NCBI RefSeq assembly: GCF_910591885.1
Contig: NC_063275.1
Location: forward strand, 22,122,501-22,186,500
Reading direction: 5' to 3'
Origin: Bombus terrestris
Taxonomy: Eukaryota > Arthropoda > Insecta > Hymenoptera > Apidae
DNA: 64,000 bases
The position numbers and the translations under genes were made by a program. The notes under the pieces are model-generated. The model was given only the letters and a program-made list of their open reading frames with translations, was not told the origin of the DNA and did no database searches. Shown here piece by piece: positions 11,384-25,492 of this stretch. Position 1 is the stretch's first letter. Each line of letters begins with the position of its first letter.

Positions 11384-13440
11384 TATCATGTAAGCTGTTA
11401 TAATCAATATTTGCAGACAATTTTTCGTAGAATATTTTTGAGAAAACGTTTTTAAAATCCATAATATTAATTTTAAATATATTTAGCATATAATATTAAG
11501 AATGGTTCTGGTGAAGATTATAACAAGAGTAATCCCTTTTGAACGCAGTTACGTAGTAGTGGAAATGACGACATGGATACATATGTCTAGAAACATCGCG
11601 ATACCTCGGTGCTGGAAATTGAGGGAGGCTCATGCGACAAATATCAAAATTTTGCACAATAACGCTTGCATACATATATACATTAAACACGAGTATAATG
11701 CTGCTTGATGTTGTGTACGTAACATTTTTTCATGTTTATGATATTTTTTTATTATGTCTGATATCATTTTTTTTAAAACTCTGAATTGTATTTTTCATAA
11801 AGTACTCGTTGAAACATATAGATATTTATCTCGTGCAAAAATAGTTTTAATAATTGTCATAAAAAGCTAAAATTACGATACTGATATTCAATATTGCAAT
11901 CATAGTAATTATTTTATATAACTGTGTTGAGTGGTTTCTGTACCATTTTGTATTGCATATACAGTATTATTTTTATAAAAGTCTGGTCATTTTACATAAG
12001 CAAGATTCGTCCAAAATTTTTATATGGATTGTAGTTTTGTCTTATTTGTTATTGTTTTGGCACAATTGTTAGTTAGTTATTAATTAGTTAATATTTCTTT
12101 CTCTTAAACTGCTAATTATTGTTGTTCTCAAAATATTGCAATATATTATAAACAAATTATTCTAGAATGTCTGAAATTATTTATCAATAATATTATTCGA
12201 AAACAAAGTGAGTGATTTTATTATGCTTTAAAGCGAGCATAAATCAATATTTTTATTATCCTAAGTAGAGTATTATGATATATCTTGTTGAAACAATGGT
12301 CTGTTTTTATAAGTTAAGAAGGTGAACATAAGGTTGTTAGACACAGCACGATCAATGATTTCTGTTCGCAGAACCGTATCAGAAGCGGTATTCGCGTGAC
12401 AACAATGTATCTAACTTTTATTTTTGCACTAGTTTTGTAAAGACAATTCTAATAGAACTTATTCTGTGCGATCAATAAAATCTCATGTTTAAAATATTCC
12501 GTAGAAGAAGGAAAATATATTACAATGAAAGGTAAACATAGTACGAATACTAGAAAATGTTTATCAGATTTTACTAGAAATGACAATATAGCGAAAAATA
12601 CAAAACCGCGGCAACGTAACGTATATCTTAGTGTCCTGAATATTATATTTTCATTGTCGACACCATATAAATAATAAAATTGTATATGCGTAGAGATAAT
12701 GAATACAAAGTACAAGAACGTTCAAATGAATGTCCTTAACCTTAATTTTATTTTATGAAAGCAACATAAAATGAACAAAAGCAAGGCTGTAGTGTCTGTG
12801 TCTTTCATCTGTAAGATGATAGTAAATGATTATGTAGATGAAAAAATTGACGTAACTGCAGTTCACGTACTTTTGTTTAGAGAATGCTGCAGAAAAAGTT
12901 AAAGAAGGTTAGGTTTAGCTTATTGAAGGTAGGCTTTAATTCCTTATTTTCGAACTTAAAACAGTATTTACGTAGTTTCAATGCTAAAAGACACGCATTA
13001 ACAGAATGGTTACTTAAACATTTTTCAAACAATCGTTTTGAAATTCACATTCGATTGGAGTTCCAGTTTGTTCAAGATGTGTAGGTGTATAACATACATA
13101 TGTATTAAATATGAATATGTACATATATTTCTGTAGTTTGTGTATTATCTTTATGTTATAAAGACTTACATATACATACTTTACATACAACATTAATTCA
13201 ATTTAAAAGTTTAATTTTATGTGATAGCATTTACACATTCCTAAAATATCGTTTGCGGAAGTATTGATTAGAAGGGACACAGCTTCTGGAAAAGTCTAAA
13301 GCATTAAAGATGTTTATCTATTTGAAATTTTTGAAAAGAAGTTCAATAAATAAAAGACATATGTATTTAGAGATAAAATATGCTTTATTGACGAAATAAA
13401 ATGAAATCAACTCTTAATAACAGGCGTTTCCGATGTGACG
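11384..13440. other. AT-rich intergenic DNA upstream of Hsp90
   Basis: About 2 kb of AT-rich sequence with no convincing coding region. Short frames at 11502-11708, 12449-12715 and 12884-13084 have no recognisable domain and look like chance. I see no repeats or RNA genes. Confidence 0.55.
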
Positions 13441-13489
13441 ATTTTATCGGCCTCAAATCAGTTTGCCATCTACCGGTAGGAATAAATAC

Positions 13490-13814
13490 TTATTTGCTAC
13501 GTAACGTAAATACCTTCGTTAGGTACAAGATTTTACGATCACGTGACTGCGAAGGATAAGCTTCATGATGTCAGTTGCAAATGACGTATAACGCGTTCAA
13601 ATCATGCGTTTAATTTTTCTATCTTTTTCGTTAAATAATTAAATTCTTTTATACAAAGATGTGCTCTAACCAATCAGCGAGCAAATAGAATTGATAGTTA
13701 AAAGTTTTCTTATAGATATCGCGAGTGATCGTTGAGGATGTAAGAAAGGCGATCATTGTCGAATTCTGATCGAAACGTGCGTGAAAGGACATTGTTTGGT
13801 CGGTAGTGTGTTCG
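13490..13814 (+). promoter_or_regulatory. Putative promoter block with E-box, CRE-like site and CCAAT box
   Basis: Around 300 bp contains the palindromic E-box TCACGTGAC (13539-13547), a CRE-like TGACGTA (13582-13588) and CCAAT (13670-13674). It coincides with a change from AT-rich to CpG-rich DNA. These are typical of a broad housekeeping-type promoter. Direction is inferred only from the possible exon that follows. Confidence 0.35.
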
Positions 13815-13851
13815 ATGCACGAAGAAGAGGACGAGATTTATTATTTACAAG
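13815..13851 (+). CDS. Possible first coding exon of an unidentified plus-strand gene
   Basis: An ATG at 13815 opens the reading MHEEEDEIYYLQ and reaches a plausible donor, CAAG|GTACAC, at 13851 (phase 1). It follows a promoter-like block. The acidic peptide is not recognised, and no matching downstream exon was identified. It could equally be a non-coding 5' UTR exon or chance. Confidence 0.2.
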
Positions 13852-14535
13852 GTACACATTTTCATCCATAACATAATTTTACTCACGCAATAAAAACTTT
13901 TACATAATAACGTCGTATCGCGTAGTAATAGTTTCATTTAGGTATATCGGTCATGCAACGATACGATTTTTTTTCTTCCGTTATACTCGTTTACGTAACA
14001 ATGTATGTTATGTTCGCCATCATTTAAAGATGGTTATGCTCCAAGTGATTTCGAGTGCATCTCTTTTCTTTTTTTGTTGGTATATATTTTTTTGTTTGTT
14101 TCTTTTTTCGCTACAAGCTTGTAATTGTTCACAGGCCGTACATGTTCACTGTAAATTGTACGGCTTACAGCGATCGATCTGAATATATAGAAATCGTGAT
14201 CCTTCGTGAACGCACAGCGGCGAACAGGCACGCGCACGACACCACACTTTTTCCCGATATTCCCCTATATTTATACGAACGCAATTAAAAACTTTCTATG
14301 AACAATTTTGTGTATATTTTTAAAATGAAAACTATTTTTTCATCTTTAATGGATTTACAAACAATTATGCAATTTCATGAAATTAATTGCGTCATAAATA
14401 CAGTTCTCAATTAAATCCTTCTGATTTATCGAGTACTCACTACACTGAATAAAAAATGTATACCGTGTTTAATCGTTGGAAATAGTATGGATTATGTTTC
14501 AGTGCGGAATCTAGAAACGTTTTATTTCTTTTCGT

Positions 14536-14583
14536 TATATATATATTTATATATATATATATTTCTTTTATATATATATATAT
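14536..14583. repeat. TA-rich microsatellite
   Basis: Near-continuous (TA)n with TTTA interruptions, within the long non-coding interval. Confidence 0.8.
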
Positions 14584-17500
14584 AAAAAGCACCAATGTTG
14601 CAAAGTGATTCTACGGTCTACTTTCGATATTTATAATCTTTTAACAATTTCTACTACTCGATTAAGTCGAAGTTTCACCGTTACTATATCAATATTTTTT
14701 CGCTAGGAAGCATGAACTTATAAATATTAATAAAGGGAGGGAAGGATCGTATCTCTCTTTTTGTTTTCCTTTGTAACAGTAGCTATTACTCGAAAATATC
14801 GTTAAAATATTACAACCTTTCGATATATTCTACGGATTTCACGGAACAAGTCGCGAAGTTTCGAGATCGATATGGATCACTGGTAAGATAGGGTTCGAAA
14901 GACCCATAGTTTGAAAAGTAAAGAAATGGCGCGTGTATGCGCGCGCATGACTGTAGCCGCGCGCGCGTGAATCTTACTTATACGTACGTAAAATTATTTT
15001 TCATTATACTGATGCATATCTAGACTTTTGTTCCGTTACGAACGTTATTTAGAATATTATTTCAATGAGCAAGTAACTAGGAGAGCCTCTGTTTTATTTA
15101 CTCCTTTTTTATCTTTTCTTTTGACCATCTCATTTTTTCTATCCTTCCTATATATATATATAATATATTTCTTAAATCCCTTTTTAGTTAAACGACACAC
15201 GAACGCGAGGGCACGCTTGCGTCCCTTAATATGTCCTTTTCTCGGCAGTTAGCACGAGCGATTCTTCGATTCTAACGCATTTAATACGCAATTGCGTATT
15301 ATAATTTATTAATACACACGCTCATATATATACATTCTCTCTTTTTCCCCTATCGCATCTGCATTTTCTCCCTCACATTTTCTCTCGCATTCGTATTCTC
15401 TCATTTATGAATCTCTCTCACTCTTTCCTCTCTCTCTCTTTCTCTTTTTCCCTTCTCTCTTTGAGTTTTTTAATATCATCTGATTTATTTACAATGTAAT
15501 CGTTTCGCCTCGAATCGCGCTCGTTGGATGTCAGTTTCACGATCGTGAACTACGAATGATGAGAAGAAACGCGTAGCTATCGATGAGAACGCGAAAATAT
15601 TGCTGCAGTGGACGAAGGTGAAGCACGGTGTACGACGAAACGCTGCGAACGGAAATTAATCTTCCACTGGCAGAATGAAATATCCGCTATTTAATTGAAA
15701 AATAACTTTAATTTGATATTTATCGAACAAAATCAATATTTCCAATAATTGATAATTTTACTTTGTAGCACGTTACAGTTCACGACGTATCGAAGTAAAA
15801 ATTTATTTATTCAAATTTTTAGCCCTTTGACGTCGCAAGTGGAGAGAGGCTCGGAAAAGTGGTCAAACATCGTACTATAAATTTCATTCCATATATATAT
15901 CTTATCTTAGATTTAACATTTTTATTTTTGTATCCGATACAAAAGATAGAAACTCAGGAAATTTCGTGGATAATTATCCTTTAGATTATTCACTTTAAAT
16001 TTTTCGCAATTTCATTACATTACCCAAGGAGTCGGTATACCATCGTTATGGTGTAATAGTGGATCGTTTCAATTCTACCAGTCATGAATTCATTCGACTA
16101 CGAATGTAAACTATTTTGCAAGAAGAGCGTCTTGAATTCTTGCAAAACGATGGAACGAAGATTGGCTATCTTTCCATTGAATATCGTCTCTCGGTAATTT
16201 ATATTAAAAACCAGATAAAATTTTATTCGTAATTGATAGACATTGCTAAATGGGAGAGGGGATAGGTTTCGAGGTATTGGCCTGTTACAAAGAAAGCTAG
16301 CTTCGGTTGTTCCAGTTGTCAAGATGCTCGTTGAAAATATCGCGAGTGAGATCGGTCGAGAGACGCTGTAATTCGATTTACGCGATTCGCGTAACACGAC
16401 GGGCGCGGTTTAGCGTTTGCTCACGTTGTTGCGCAACAAAGAGGATCAAGCGTAATATTACCAGAATAGCGTTAAAAACAAGGAACAAAAATAGAAGAAG
16501 AGAACGCGAGTAACGAAAAGATGTTAGGTTTGGAAAGTATCAAAGACTGAACGTTGCTTTCGTTGAGTTTCGCCTTTCGTGTATTCTTTGGTCTTTTGGT
16601 AGGTTATATAAATCGCTCTCGTTTCTCTCGTATAACGAACAATTTTCTATTTGGCATTCGGTGAGCGTTAAAGATAGCCTAGACTTTGCCTTTTCGTCGA
16701 TAGAATTTTCGTTTGTACCGCGTAATCTATAGATTCGTGATTACGAGGATAAATTTTTGTCTATGCACGCGCGTTCTCCAATAGCCATTCGTTGACGGGG
16801 TGGGATTGGTTATTCTTCAGCGGACAGTCGCCTTTCTGTGGGACGATCATGGTAATTGAGCTGATATTTATATACGTTGTCGTCGACCATGCATTTTATT
16901 CGGATATTACAAAAAACGGTTTCTTTAATGGCGCACGGCTAATCATATATTAAGGGCGTACCGTAATCTGCCCGTTCTTTCTTTTTTTTCTTTTTTTTTT
17001 TTTTCTTTATATTCTCTATATTGTTTCTCGTCGTTTCTCTAATCTGAAAAGGAAATATAGGTATATCACATTCGCCAATCGATTCTATTTCGTTTCTCAT
17101 GCGGACAAAAATGTTTTTCGTGGTCGTGGTTGCAAAACGAGATTCTCGACTCTTCTCGAACGAAACGCAGGAAAAAGATCGAACAATCGGGCAGATATCG
17201 AGGCACCCGCGCAATCGGTATATTTTTTTTCTTATTTTTTTTTCTTTTTGTTCTTTAATGATCTACAAAAACTCGGTGACTCTCACGGCTCGACTTTGTC
17301 ATCCGCTCTCGGCTACTTGCATCGTCGTTATCATCGTCTTCGTCTAAATGTCTTCTCGTTAATTCTCGAGGAACAGGAACTTCCGCAATAAAATACAGAC
17401 CACGGAGATACTCACGCACGTACCACGTATGCAATAGTGTACACGCGGACATTCTTTCACGGACGAATCACGCTCTCCCGATTAAATCAGCCACACTCTC

Positions 17501-17810
17501 ACGGATTCTATTAAGTCTACGCTATTGTGTGTTATGTATGTATGTATGTTCGCACTGCTATATACGCCCCTGTCGTGCAAAATGCAACAGTGTCCATTCT
17601 CGCGCGTCCTTTTTCTTCTCTCTCCTCTCTTTCCCTAGCCCATCCTTCTCTTTTCGTCTCTCGTCGCGCTATCTCTTTATTTTTTTCGTAGAGTCGGCGC
17701 GTTACAGCCACGTAGATGTGTTTTTCCTTTTGTTTAATTTTATTTAATTTTCTTTCTTAAGGTAGTATAGGTAAACGTATGGGTGTACCTATATCTACCG
17801 AGTGCTGGTA

Positions 17811-17870
17811 TATGTATATATTTATATTTATATATATATTTATAATTAATTATATATATGTATAATCGCA
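17811..17870. repeat. TA-rich microsatellite
   Basis: Imperfect TA and TTTA repeats, flanked by ordinary CpG-rich sequence. Confidence 0.7.
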
Positions 17871-20800
17871 TCGAGATGGTAATCACCCAACCTACGGGGT
17901 ATGCTTCGTGTGTACCTGTATATTGTATCGTGTTATGTACTGCGTGTATGCATGTATATAAGTATTATTCTTTATGTGTGTATGTGTTCGTTTTTGCTTA
18001 TATATCGTGTACGTATATGTATATGTGAATGTGTTGACTGCGTGTATCTACATTGTTCTTCTTATCGTTAACGACCGTAGAATACGTTTCTACAACATAA
18101 TGCAATTAGTGTGTGTTATTAAATACATTTTAGAATTTGATACTCTCGTCGAGACAGTCCGTCGCGTGATACCTCGTCGTACTTTCGTTCTTCTTCCTTC
18201 GGTCGTCCATGAGCACGATCACTGTATCCGATCTTCGGCCGTTGAATTCCGCATCTTTTACATTCGCGGTCGTTCGCCATCCGATCGAAGACGTTCCGCA
18301 CGGCTCCGGTTTAGTATACTCTTGGAACAACTCGTTTATTTTTCTTCGCTGTATGTAACGCGGGTTGGACAGCTCCGATTCGAAGGGGTTTCGAAGTTTT
18401 CAAACGGTTTACGAACGTAGAAACGTGCCAAATCCCGGACGATTCTGGCAGCTACGCGAACGAAATTGCAAACTTGCGTAATACGAAGCGGGACATGCTT
18501 TCTCGTTGATCAGACCCGAGAACAGAAATACACCGTTCTCGCCGAATACGCTCGCGTATATTTACGCCCGACGCCTGCTAATATTGTTCGAGGTTTCAAA
18601 GTGTGAATCGTTTCCACTTGGAAAATAGCGCGAGAAGTTTCGTGTAACTTGTACCGAAATACTGGAATCCAAAGTATATACAACTTTCTCAATATCATCC
18701 TCGACTTTTCCATTTATATCTTTCTCGATGAAAAATATAGTACACCATGTTAAGTGTATTAAATTGACTGGACCTTTCGTTTTATTATTTAATCAACGGA
18801 CTAACAATTTTTCGTTTGAAAAACGTTTATCAACTCGACGTACGGTTTAACCGTCACGCCATACGTGACGCTGGATCGTAAAAAGTTAATTTGCTTAAAG
18901 AATGCAAGCTGTCCTGGAGAATAAACTCGGTCGTACTCGCGACGGCGTTAAAGCAGATCCATTAAGATCGTAAAAATGATTTACACCCGCTGGAGCCTCG
19001 AACAATATAAACTGCAAAAAAGCGAGGTCATGAAAGTCTGAAGAATCTCGTTCGCTAATAAACACACAGCATGGTATGAAAGCAACGGGAGGCTAAATTA
19101 AATTATAAATATTCGATAGTTGTTCGAGTCCAACGTAAACCATCTTATTCGTATCCATTGATCAAAGTTCACATGTTTGTTATTTTATTTTCCTTTTTTT
19201 TCATCTGTTTTAATATGCTACGAGCAACATCGAAACGAAATGTTCACATTAACATCGGTGTTTCGCTTAAAAACCGAGATTTGAGTAACGAGTTACTCCG
19301 AACGTATGTATCTCTTTCGATTCGATTCGATTCTTCTCCGTTACTTTCTTTCTTTTCCTCTACTTTGCAATTTCCCTAAATCAAAAAGGTTGGCAGCCAA
19401 ATCAATTCATACGTTTGTATGTGTAGTCAGACACGCCCAATGGTATATATTCGTAACCCGGCGGTGTTAATTTTATTTTGAGCAGGATGATACAAATTGT
19501 TTTGTTCTTTTGTTCGGCTACGAAACCTAAGGGAACGGATACAGGTTACAAAACACGTTGAACACGGTTTATCCGTTCGAAGATACATCGCTATATTCGA
19601 GTTGATCGAAATGTTCGCCGTGTTTCGCGAGATCGTTGAGCTTGCGCGCGTTTCGTCCCGTGCGTCGACGCGAACAGCAAAGCGGCGGTGCAGCGAACCG
19701 CGGATCGTTCGTCGTGAAATCGAACTGGGTGCAACGAAAATACAACGGGAGAAACGTTGCTCCGAGTATTCTCCTGCTATCGATCGATCGTCGAACCGAA
19801 AATAGGTCTCGAGGAGTTTAACACCCGTTCAGGCAGATTTTCCAATTCCTTAGTCGCTTAGTGCTTGTTTTTCTCTAATTCCTTTGTTTCGTCGACTGGT
19901 TTATTATTTTTATTTTTCCCCCCCGTGCATCGCCACGATTGACTAAAACGTATATTGCAATATGAAGTTGGCAGTTTTCGTTACAACGCGATTTGAACTC
20001 ACATGGTCTTGTCGTGTGCACGCCCGTGGCTTGATTTCTTGTTCATTTACGATATCGGTGCATCGACGAGGACGACCATCGACCACGATATCGAATCGTG
20101 CCGACGAAAAAAACCTTCATCCCACTTGGTCGATCTATCGTAGAAAATACTTTACGCTCTCGATAGGAACATTTTCTTCTCTCTGTGTGTATATTCCGTA
20201 GAGTATCCTCAAAAAATGAGAAACGAGATCAAGAGCAAGATTCTTTGCGTTCTGCTGTTACACGCGAATAAACAACGTTGACTCGAAATGAGAATCTGCG
20301 CACACCGAAGCGTACGCCGATCGAGGAGTTTCGTTTTGAGCAATTATGCGTTTCCCGAACTTCGTGATAGGGCTCAAGGATGCTCGAACGATCGTATAAA
20401 ATCGAGTAGTAATTGATTTGGTTCTATTTTCGAATCGTTAGCGTTAGAATCGTTTCGATCCTGCACGTTCGTTCGATATCTCAACGAATTTCTCTAGGGT
20501 AGACGTGAAAAATCGTGAAAATCGTAAACTAATTCGAATATTGTGATCGTATGGTCGTCTACGTTGTTTGGTGCACGATTCTCGATCGATTCGTCGATTT
20601 TGGAAAATACTCTCGCCCGCCGCGCATCAATCATTCGCTACGTTTTCTTTTTTTTTCTTTTTTATTTGAAATACTTAAATACTCTCTCTTTCTCTCTCTC
20701 TCTCTCTCTTTCTCTTTGTCTTCCTCCCTCTCACACTAATTTAACAACATTTTTTCCAGTTAATCACTCATTACCGAACGAACGAACGAATGTACGTACT

Positions 20801-20921
20801 CACTTCGGTCCCCGACGTGCTTCCAGTCTACTTCTTCTGCTTTTTTTTTTCTCCCTATACTTTAAAAGTGATTTACCTAAATATGTGCGAACAGTCACAT
20901 TCTCGTGTGCACTACATTTGC

Positions 20922-20990
20922 GTATATATATTTATATATATATAATATGTATATATATATGTATATATATATATATAATATGTATATATT
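20922..20990. repeat. TA/TG-rich microsatellite
   Basis: Imperfect (TA)n with ATGTATA interruptions. Confidence 0.75.
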
Positions 20991-21481
20991 ACTTCGCAGT
21001 AGGTACTCTTTGTTTTTTTTTTTTCTTTAACGAATACAATCGCTCTGTATAAAACTCGTATTTACAAGATGATCGATTTGTATAGTATTAATAGGTTTCC
21101 TCTCTTTCTCCCTATTTTCATTATTTTTCTTTTTTTTTTAATGTTTTGGTTTCATCCTTTCTTTTTCATTTGTTTCGTCTCGTTTAAATGCCGAGATGCC
21201 TGCGCGCGCGTCGATGGTGCTCACCGGTAATTAAACGATATCGTTTCATTTCGGTAATATAATTACGTGGTAATATTTATATCTATATATATACGTAGGT
21301 GACCGTCGGTAACTCGAGTCTTCACCTTTTCTCTTATTCATTTTCTTTTCTTCATCTCGTCTTTTTTTTTTTTGTTCTTTTGCCTTTTATCCTGCCAGAG
21401 GACAGAGATCGTCGTAAATTTCTTATTTTTCATCCTTAAAATGTTTATGTATATAATATATATATATTAGTATAATAGTAT

Positions 21482-21492
21482 CAATAATAATC

Positions 21493-21543
<51 letters not shown>

Positions 21544-21572
21544 GCAATAATAATCATAGTAATAATAATAAT
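21482..21572. repeat. (AAT)n trinucleotide microsatellite
   Basis: About 90 bp of AAT/ATA repeats with a few C, G and GC interruptions. It is probably length-polymorphic. Confidence 0.9.
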
Positions 21573-22101
21573 TGACCGTGGTCGGTTCGGAGGAACTGGC
21601 GCGCGATTTTCAAGGCACGTTTTAACACGTGCGTCAGCTTGTTCGTGATGACGTTATATCGCGGATTAAGAATTTCTTTCTCCCTTTTTTTTTTAACTTT
21701 ATTCCCCTCTGTTTTCTCACGCGTGGCGCCGTCGGGGAAGAGAAACGTTAAGAAAGTTCCAAGCGTTATCGTTTCGACGCTTTGTCGCGAATCGACGTTT
21801 GTTCGCTTGCCAATCGTTATCCAATCGTGTTTTCGACGTAACCTGGTGTTTCGAGGGTGCTCGAGATCTAAACGGTGAGAGAAACATTCCTCGAATGAAC
21901 TTTTGAAAATATAGATTATATATATTTATATATGTTTGTGTAGGTAGATGTGTGTGCGTGTGTCTAGGTGTGTGAATATATACGTACGAGGTATGAGTTA
22001 CATCCTATATGAGATTTCTCTATCTTTTTCCGCTTGGAACGTATCTATTGCGTTTCCGCCTTCACGCGCGTTTACTTTCCGCCGAAACGTATCGAATAAG
22101 C

Positions 22102-22124
22102 TTATATATATATATATATGTATG

Positions 22125-22183
<59 letters not shown>

Positions 22184-22190
22184 GCACACG
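22102..22190. repeat. (TA)n microsatellite with short CA tail
   Basis: Roughly 75 bp of almost pure TA from 22102, interrupted by GTATGTATATG, ending in CACGCACAC. This is one of the longest pure dinucleotide tracts in the window. Confidence 0.9.
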
Positions 22191-25100
22191 TAATCATTTC
22201 GCGCAGAAATGGACAGGAAATGTTCGAGTGTACACGATTGCGATCCGTCGTGATTCACCGAATCGGTCTCCCGACTTTTCCGTATTATTAGAGTTTCGTT
22301 TCTTCGGTGTTCTGTTCGTGCACTTGGATTATTATCTAATTTGTAGTTGATGGCGGCAGAAATAAAATGGAGAAAAAGATGAGAAAAACGAAACGATTTA
22401 TCGAGAAAGGTCTTTTCCTTCGTTCTATCGGTATAATTCGCTTGTAGCTTAGCCTAACTGCCTATTATAGTTCGCTCGCTACGGAAGAGCTCCTTACCCT
22501 CGTCACCTTCGTGGACGTGCCAGTTCCTCGTGTACACGCGCACACACGGCTTCATAGATTCAACGTAAACAATAGGCACACGTATATAACGTACATACGT
22601 ACAAACACGTGGGTATGCATGAATGCATACGTGATATACGTATGAATAAATGCATATAGACACTGTAGAATATATCACAACGATGAAACGCTAGTTCCTT
22701 TTCTCTTTCTTTTTCGCTATAATAGAGACTCCAAGTAGATAACAGATGTACAATTATATATAAATTGCGTAATAATGCTTCCGTTGGGGCGGACGTGGAA
22801 GTATCGTCGATATTACTTACAATTATCATCATAATACGTGCAGAACGAAGAGACGAACGAGGGTTAAGAATGTTAATTTACGTCCCGTCCCACCTCGCTG
22901 CCAGAATCGATCGACCCTTTTGCCTTCATCTCCTTTAGGTGCGTATTACCGCTTCGACTATCGTTTTCTCGCCCGATCGACATAGATCGAAAGAGCGTCG
23001 CCCCTTCAACGGTGTATCGTTCGATCGTTCGACGTAATAACAAGCAAACGCGTGATGCAACGCGCCGATAACAACGACGGTGGTGGCGAGGTTAATCAAG
23101 GGGCATTCGTTCTCTCGTAAGTTGCACGGGTTTTTGGAGGGTGGTGGAACGGGACGGCCAAACACGAACTTCCCTCGGCCACTTCTTCCGTATATTCGAG
23201 GGGGATGGCGACCAAGGAGATCCTCGAGCAAGATTACCTACTTTTATAAAGAATTCTCGCAGAGTACCAAGGCAAGAAGCTCCTTATTAAATGCACAATG
23301 AGCAAGAGCGTCTGGCAAACGGACTGTTTGGCGATTGTAGAGAAGAGCGGCGGAGAGCGCTCGGGAAAAAGAAGGAAACGGAGAGATCGAGGGACAGACG
23401 CGAAAGACAGGGAAAGAATTTGAGCGAAAGAGAGGCAGGCATAGACAGTGAGAAGGAAAGAGAAGAATAGAGGGTGGTGGGCGGGTTGGGCGTGTCAGCT
23501 GGTCGATATCCTGAATGGCAAGCTTCCACGACCCAGTCTGCAGCCAGCAAACCACGTTGGAAGAGACAGAAGAGACAGAGAGAAAGAGGGACGAGGGATG
23601 AAATGAAAAGGAGAGACAGGAAAGCAGAAGTGTGTTACATGTACGTACGTACGTATGCGTATATGCACTTGGGGAATCAAGATGATTCTCGTTCGTGTGC
23701 GCGACTCTGGCATTCGCGGATGTGGTAAGGTCCGTGTCCGTGAACGCGCGCGGTCGCACACAGCGAGTAGGAGAGATGGTGGATGGAAAAATGCGAGCAT
23801 ACAGCATGGAGTATCCAAAAGACGGAAGTAGAACGGCATACAATTGGCGTTAATTAACTCAGCAAAAACGTACCGACGGAACAGCTACCGGGGAAGACCA
23901 AGGGCCTCTCCACGGAAGGACCGCGCCGCGGTGTACATGTGTTCGACGGTAAAACTAATCCACGCGCGAGGATAAATGCGATCGCTGCTCGTTTTCTCGG
24001 ATGTGCTTTATGCACGGCGTCGCACGAACCATCGCGACACCGTTCTTCGCTTACAATTTCGTTTGTCGTTTTGCTCGATAGGACGTCACAAGTATTTCGA
24101 ATGGGAAACAAGAGCATTTACGTTGCGTTTACGGTTACGGTTGGGAATAACTCGTTGCAAAGTGACGCGCGACTAAGAAGAACCATTAAAAGAAGGACGA
24201 TTCAAGGGAGATGTTTTTTACTGTTTTCTCTTTTCTCTTTCCTCGAGATTCTCGCGTCGCTCTCCCGCTTCTCTTCTCTTCTGTCCTCTCTACCGCATTC
24301 TTCAGCGAGGACGTATTTTAAATCGTTTTCGCGAAAGCGTTTCTCTACGCCTGCGTGCCACTAAACGGAAAAAAGCTGTTTGATTTCGTTTGATCGCGGT
24401 GCGCTTCTCTTTTTCTTTTCGTGTTCTGTTTCAACGCTAAAACGACGGGAGGAAAAAAGCTTACTGCGCAGCCTGGAGCGGCTCGCGTTCAATTTGCGGA
24501 CTCTTCCTTGGCTGGCCCCTCCCAACCTCGTGTTTTGCAATTTCACGAAAAATTGGAATAACTCTTACGTCCGACCTAATCGTACGTTCTGGGAGTAGAT
24601 CTCTACGTATAACAGTTTTTTTCGCGGCTACGTAGTAGTACGAGCTAAAAAGTTACTCCCCGTTGAGCCACGTACACGAACACGTACAGGGTTGCGCGCC
24701 GCGACGATTCCACGGAAGTTACACGATTCCGAGGGAGGATCGCGATCATAGAAGTGACGGAAATATAAAAGTCGCTTCGTCCGACGAGTTCTATAAATGG
24801 TAAAAAAGTGGTATAAAATGAAACGGACACACATAACGTTCGTGGCAATAAAAAAGACATTCGAGAAAACAGCTCTACCTCGAAATGATGCGACTCGCGT
24901 TGAAATTGTTGCTCGCTCCGCTCGTCGATCCGGCCGCGTCCATCGGGATGCTTTGCGATTCGTCGCGATCCATCTTTCTTCTGGCTCGATACAGACGAAG
25001 GATCGATCGTATTTCATCGCGAGGACGCTTCTCGAGGATCCGTTACCTCGTGTGTTGTCGACGCGCGGATAGTCGTGTACGTGTGTCTGCACGTAATTAC

Positions 25101-25315
25101 CTAATGTGCATGCGCGTACGTACGTAACGCAGGTACGTTTACGCGGCACATGCACACGTATGTCTCCTTACATACGTTGATACTTAAAACGTACTTACTT
25201 AACGGATTAAGTCGCACCAGTCTCCGGTAGTGAACCGTTTTTTGTCTTCGTTCGAAACAAAAACCTTTTCTCCTCGACTCTTTATTCTTTCGTGCACGTG
25301 CGCTGGCGCTCGTAG

Positions 25316-25492
25316 AGTAACACACACGCACGCATACACGTACGCACGCACGCTCGCACATACGCACGTACATATACACACATGTATAGGCACGCACGCA
25401 GACACACACGAAGGCACGCACTTGTACACGTAGGACAGTGGCGCGCGCGCACACACACAGTCACGCGGTCTCGCACACGCAGATTCACGCGA
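25316..25492. repeat. CA/CACG-rich minisatellite-like tract
   Basis: Around 175 bp of interspersed CACA, CACG and GCACGC units with a short (CG)n run near 25440. It generates spurious open frames on both strands rich in Arg/Thr/His or Cys/Val. Confidence 0.8.
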
